From contig NZ_CP110644.1 in NCBI RefSeq assembly GCF_026153515.1, positions 2,323,501 through 2,387,500 on the forward strand: DNA of 64,000 nt, written 5' to 3'. Each line of letters starts with the position of its first letter. Position 1 is the first letter of the stretch. A program made the translations under genes and the position numbers. Source of the DNA: Pseudomonas sp. KU26590. GTDB lineage: Bacteria; Pseudomonadota; Gammaproteobacteria; Pseudomonadales; Pseudomonadaceae. Below the pieces are notes generated by a model. The model saw nothing but the letters and a program-made list of their open reading frames with translations. It was not told where the DNA came from and made no database searches. Below are positions 61,963-64,000 of this stretch, piece by piece.

Positions 61963-62457
61963 TTATAGTTGGGGATCGAGAACCATCTTCTGACTCTCTT
62001 CGAAGAAATGCTCATCGCAGTTATTGCCACTGCCACTGCGATCAACCACCAGGAAGTCATCCCGCTTTTCGATCGTCAGCACCGGGTGGTGCCAGACGCC
62101 GCGATGGTAATTAACACCCTGCCTGCCATTGGTGATGAAGGCGCGGGTCAACTCGGGTTCGGGTGCATCGCCAAGGGGCGCGACCACGACCAGAAAAGGA
62201 TGGCCGAGCAGCGGAATAAAGGCCTGGCTGCCCAGCGGATGGCGCTCCAGCATGCTGATGGTCAACGGCATGTCCAGCGCCTCGGCGCGGAAGATGCTGA
62301 TGATCGCCTTGTCGTCCGTTTCAACCTCGGCCAGACGGTGAAAGCGCATGGTAGAGCCGTTGTTGATCATGAAATGATCGCTGCCATCGGTTTCGATGAC
62401 ATCGCCAAACGGGGCGAAGGCTGCCTTGGTCAACGGCTCGATGATCAGTGTGCGCAT
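61963..62457 (-). CDS. allA: Ureidoglycolate lyase
   Basis: 164 residues, cupin fold: LTKAAFAPFGDVIETDGSDH, FMINNGSTMRFHRLAEVETD, MLERHPLGSQAFIPLLGHPF, GVNYHRGVWHHPVLTIEKRD. It splits ureidoglycolate into glyoxylate and urea, the last step of the allantoate branch. It follows the allantoicase gene on the minus strand with a REP pair in between, and is 47 bp before puuD. Confidence 0.94.
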   Translation of the reverse strand: MRTLIIEPLTKAAFAPFGDVIETDGSDHFMINNGSTMRFHRLAEVETDDKAIISIFRAEALDMPLTISMLERHPLGSQAFIPLLGHPFLVVVAPLGDAPEPELTRAFITNGRQGVNYHRGVWHHPVLTIEKRDDFLVVDRSGSGNNCDEHFFEESQKMVLDPQL

Positions 62458-62521
62458 GCGGGGCCTTCTTTCTCGTTATTCGTAAATGAAAACACTGTGG
62501 TCTTTGGTCTACGCAATCTTT

Positions 62522-62656
62522 TGTAGGAGCGTGGCTTGTCCCGCGATCTGGCGCGAAGCGTCAGCAAGACCGGCGCACTCGGTGTATCAGACAGAGCGCA
62601 GTTGCCGCTATTGCGACGACTTCGTCGCCGATCGCGGGACAAGCCACGCTCCCACA
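62522..62656. repeat. REP pair of a fifth family (GGAGCGTGGCTTGTCCCGCG)
   Basis: Inverted copies 62522-62546 and 62633-62656 share the family layout but have a GTGGCTTGTCCC core not used elsewhere in the window. They lie between allA and alc. Confidence 0.85.
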
Positions 62657-62666
62657 GGGTCAGGTG

Positions 62667-63662
62667 TTATTTCGCGACCTTGCCCAACACCCGCAACCGG
62701 CTCACGCCGCCGTCCGGGAACACGTTCAGGCGAATATGGGTAATCGGCCCCAGCGCCTTGATCTGCTCGGCGAAGGTGTGTTCGGCGTGCATTTCCAGCT
62801 TCTGGCTTGGCAGCAGTTCGCGCCAGAACAGGCTCTGGGTTTCGATCTGGCTGTCGGTGCCGCCTTTGACGAACGCCGCCTGAATAGAGCAGCTGTCCGG
62901 GTAGTTGCCTTTGAAGTGCAGGGTATCGACGACGATCTGTTCCACTTCACCAGCATGACCCAGCGCCACGATCACCCAGTCATTGCCAGGGGTGCGGCGA
63001 CGTGCGGTTTCCCAGCCGTCGCCCATGTTCACGCCACGGCCCGGGTTGAGGATGTTGCTCATGCGCCCGAAATGCTCGTCGGAGCAGGCCAGCGCACGAC
63101 CACCATTCAGCGCGGCGGCCAGGTCGATCTGCTCGTTGTCGCCCACCGCCGTCCAGTCCCGATGGGGCACGCCGTACACGCGCAAACGCGCCACGCCGCC
63201 GTCGGGGTAAATATTGAAACGCAGGTGGCTGTAGGCCTTGGCGTCAGCGATCTCATGGTAATGGTGGCTGTCGCCCTTTAGCTCGACGGCCGGCAGCACT
63301 TCTGTCCATTCGGTGTTTTCATCCGGCTCACCCGATGCCAGGAAGCACGCCTCCAGCGAGGCCGAGGGCGGGTAGTTTCCGGTGAAGTACGAGGTGTCGA
63401 TGTCCACGCCCTTGATCGAACCGGCGACGCCCAGACGAATCACGGCGGTGTCGTAACCTTCGAAGCGCTTGCGGCGCGACTCCCAGCCGTCCATCCACTT
63501 GCCGTTGTCGTCGAACACGCCTTCTTTCCAGACCGCAGGCGTCGGCTGGAACAGGCGGTTGGCGTCCGCGAACCAGTCATCGGTGACGGACAGGATCTTC
63601 GTCCCCAGACGCGCATCGGCCAGGTTGACGAACTTCTCGAAGGGTGCGGCGTAAGCTTTCAT
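62667..63662 (-). CDS. alc: Allantoicase
   Basis: 331 residues, two tandem allantoicase (jelly-roll) domains. The repeats align: [20 protein letters not shown] with [40 protein letters not shown] with [40 protein letters not shown] with [20 protein letters not shown]. It hydrolyses allantoate to ureidoglycolate and urea, feeding allA. Confidence 0.96.
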   Translation of the reverse strand: MKAYAAPFEKFVNLADARLGTKILSVTDDWFADANRLFQPTPAVWKEGVFDDNGKWMDGWESRRKRFEGYDTAVIRLGVAGSIKGVDIDTSYFTGNYPPSASLEACFLASGEPDENTEWTEVLPAVELKGDSHHYHEIADAKAYSHLRFNIYPDGGVARLRVYGVPHRDWTAVGDNEQIDLAAALNGGRALACSDEHFGRMSNILNPGRGVNMGDGWETARRRTPGNDWVIVALGHAGEVEQIVVDTLHFKGNYPDSCSIQAAFVKGGTDSQIETQSLFWRELLPSQKLEMHAEHTFAEQIKALGPITHIRLNVFPDGGVSRLRVLGKVAK

Positions 63663-63703
63663 TCTTTTTGTCTGCCTTTGATAGGGGGCGTGGGAAAGGT
63701 CGG

Positions 63704-64000
63704 TCAGAGGGCTTGCAGGCGAAACAGGGCAATCTTGTTGATCTCGGCCAGCGCGCAGGCGAACTCGACGTCGGTCGAGTTGTGAATGCGCGTCTCGAAG
63801 GCCGCCAGGATCTGATGCCGGTTGCTGCCTTTCACCGCCATGATGAAGGGGAACGCGAACGTCGCCTTGTAGGCGTCGTTCAGCTCGGTGAAGCGCTGAA
63901 ACTCTTCGGCCGTGCAGTGGTGGATACCGGCGCCAGCTTGCTCGGAGGTACTGGCTTCGGTCAGTTGGCCTTGCACGGCGGCTTTGCCGGCAAGGTCAGG
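63704..64000 (-). CDS. uraD: OHCU decarboxylase UraD (C-terminal part; start beyond window)
   Basis: The frame stays open to the window edge (PDLAGKAA before [10 protein letters not shown]), so the 5' part is missing. Visible: [48 protein letters not shown] and [20 protein letters not shown], all typical of UraD, which decarboxylates OHCU to S-allantoin. The partial sequence ends in [13 protein letters not shown]. It is 41 bp upstream of alc, probably in one operon. GTG 63976 is internal, not the start. Confidence 0.93.
   Translation of the reverse strand, partial: PDLAGKAAVQGQLTEASTSEQAGAGIHHCTAEEFQRFTELNDAYKATFAFPFIMAVKGSNRHQILAAFETRIHNSTDVEFACALAEINKIALFRLQAL

Noticed and set aside
63704..63976. 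Complete 90-residue protein starting at GTG 63976
   Set aside because: PDLAGKAA precedes it in frame, which is UraD sequence; the gene continues beyond the window.

Overview
The window is a high-GC Pseudomonas chromosome segment. FleR, FliA, FleN, FlhF, MotC/MotD, CheZ-type chemotaxis and a complete ccmABCDEFGHI run follow the usual Pseudomonas order. The REP-type repeats and the HsbA-HsbR-HptB module between fliJ and fliK point to the fluorescens/syringae side of the genus; I cannot name a species.

Layout. (1) 1-17.9 kb: end of fleR, then fliEFGHIJ, the hsbA-hsbR-hptB signalling module, fliK, fliLMNOPQR and flhB, with sigma-54 promoters before fliE, fliK and fliL. (2) 17.9-23.7 kb: an accessory segment between flhB and flhA. 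It carries two ECF sigma/anti-sigma pairs, a secreted fasciclin protein and a DUF3455 protein, and has long repeats on both flanks. (3) 23.7-38.9 kb: flhA (sigma-54 promoter), flhF, fleN, fliA, cheYZA, cheB, motCD, parC, parP, cheW and a DUF2802 gene. (4) 38.9-39.8 kb: a repeat array containing a 320-bp tandem duplication. (5) 39.8-41.8 kb, minus strand: a second FliK-like gene and a stand-alone FlhB C-terminal homologue. (6) 41.9-49.6 kb: cytochrome c maturation genes ccmA to ccmI and a small lipoprotein. (7) 49.6-50.8 kb: repeats and a terminator. (8) 50.9-54.7 kb, minus: sulfate-binding protein, potassium channel, chemoreceptor. (9) 54.96-55.08 kb: a small RNA with GGA-loop hairpins and a terminator, which I interpret as an Rsm (CsrB-like) RNA, followed by a single-domain response regulator. 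(10) 55.7-64 kb, mainly minus: RutR-like TetR regulator, a membrane protein, a Tsx-like porin, and urate/allantoin catabolism genes (NCS2 permease, puuD, ureidoglycolate lyase, allantoicase, start of uraD), cut by the window end.

How it works together: regions 1-3 build the flagellar export apparatus, basal body, stator and chemosensory array and hold much of the regulatory hierarchy (FleR, FleN, FliA). The HptB module is known in P. aeruginosa to feed into the Gac/Rsm system, so an Rsm-type RNA about 45 kb away is a noteworthy neighbour. Region 10 takes up purines and degrades urate to glyoxylate and urea.

The least explained material is intergenic. Seven copies of a ~290-bp element form chains of hairpins whose stems show compensatory base changes while two loops stay invariant. 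In one orientation those loops read AUGGAU, the form RsmA/CsrA proteins bind. Several REP families, a 38-bp tandem array just upstream of the fliL promoter, and a REP sequence absorbed into the ccmH reading frame are also present.
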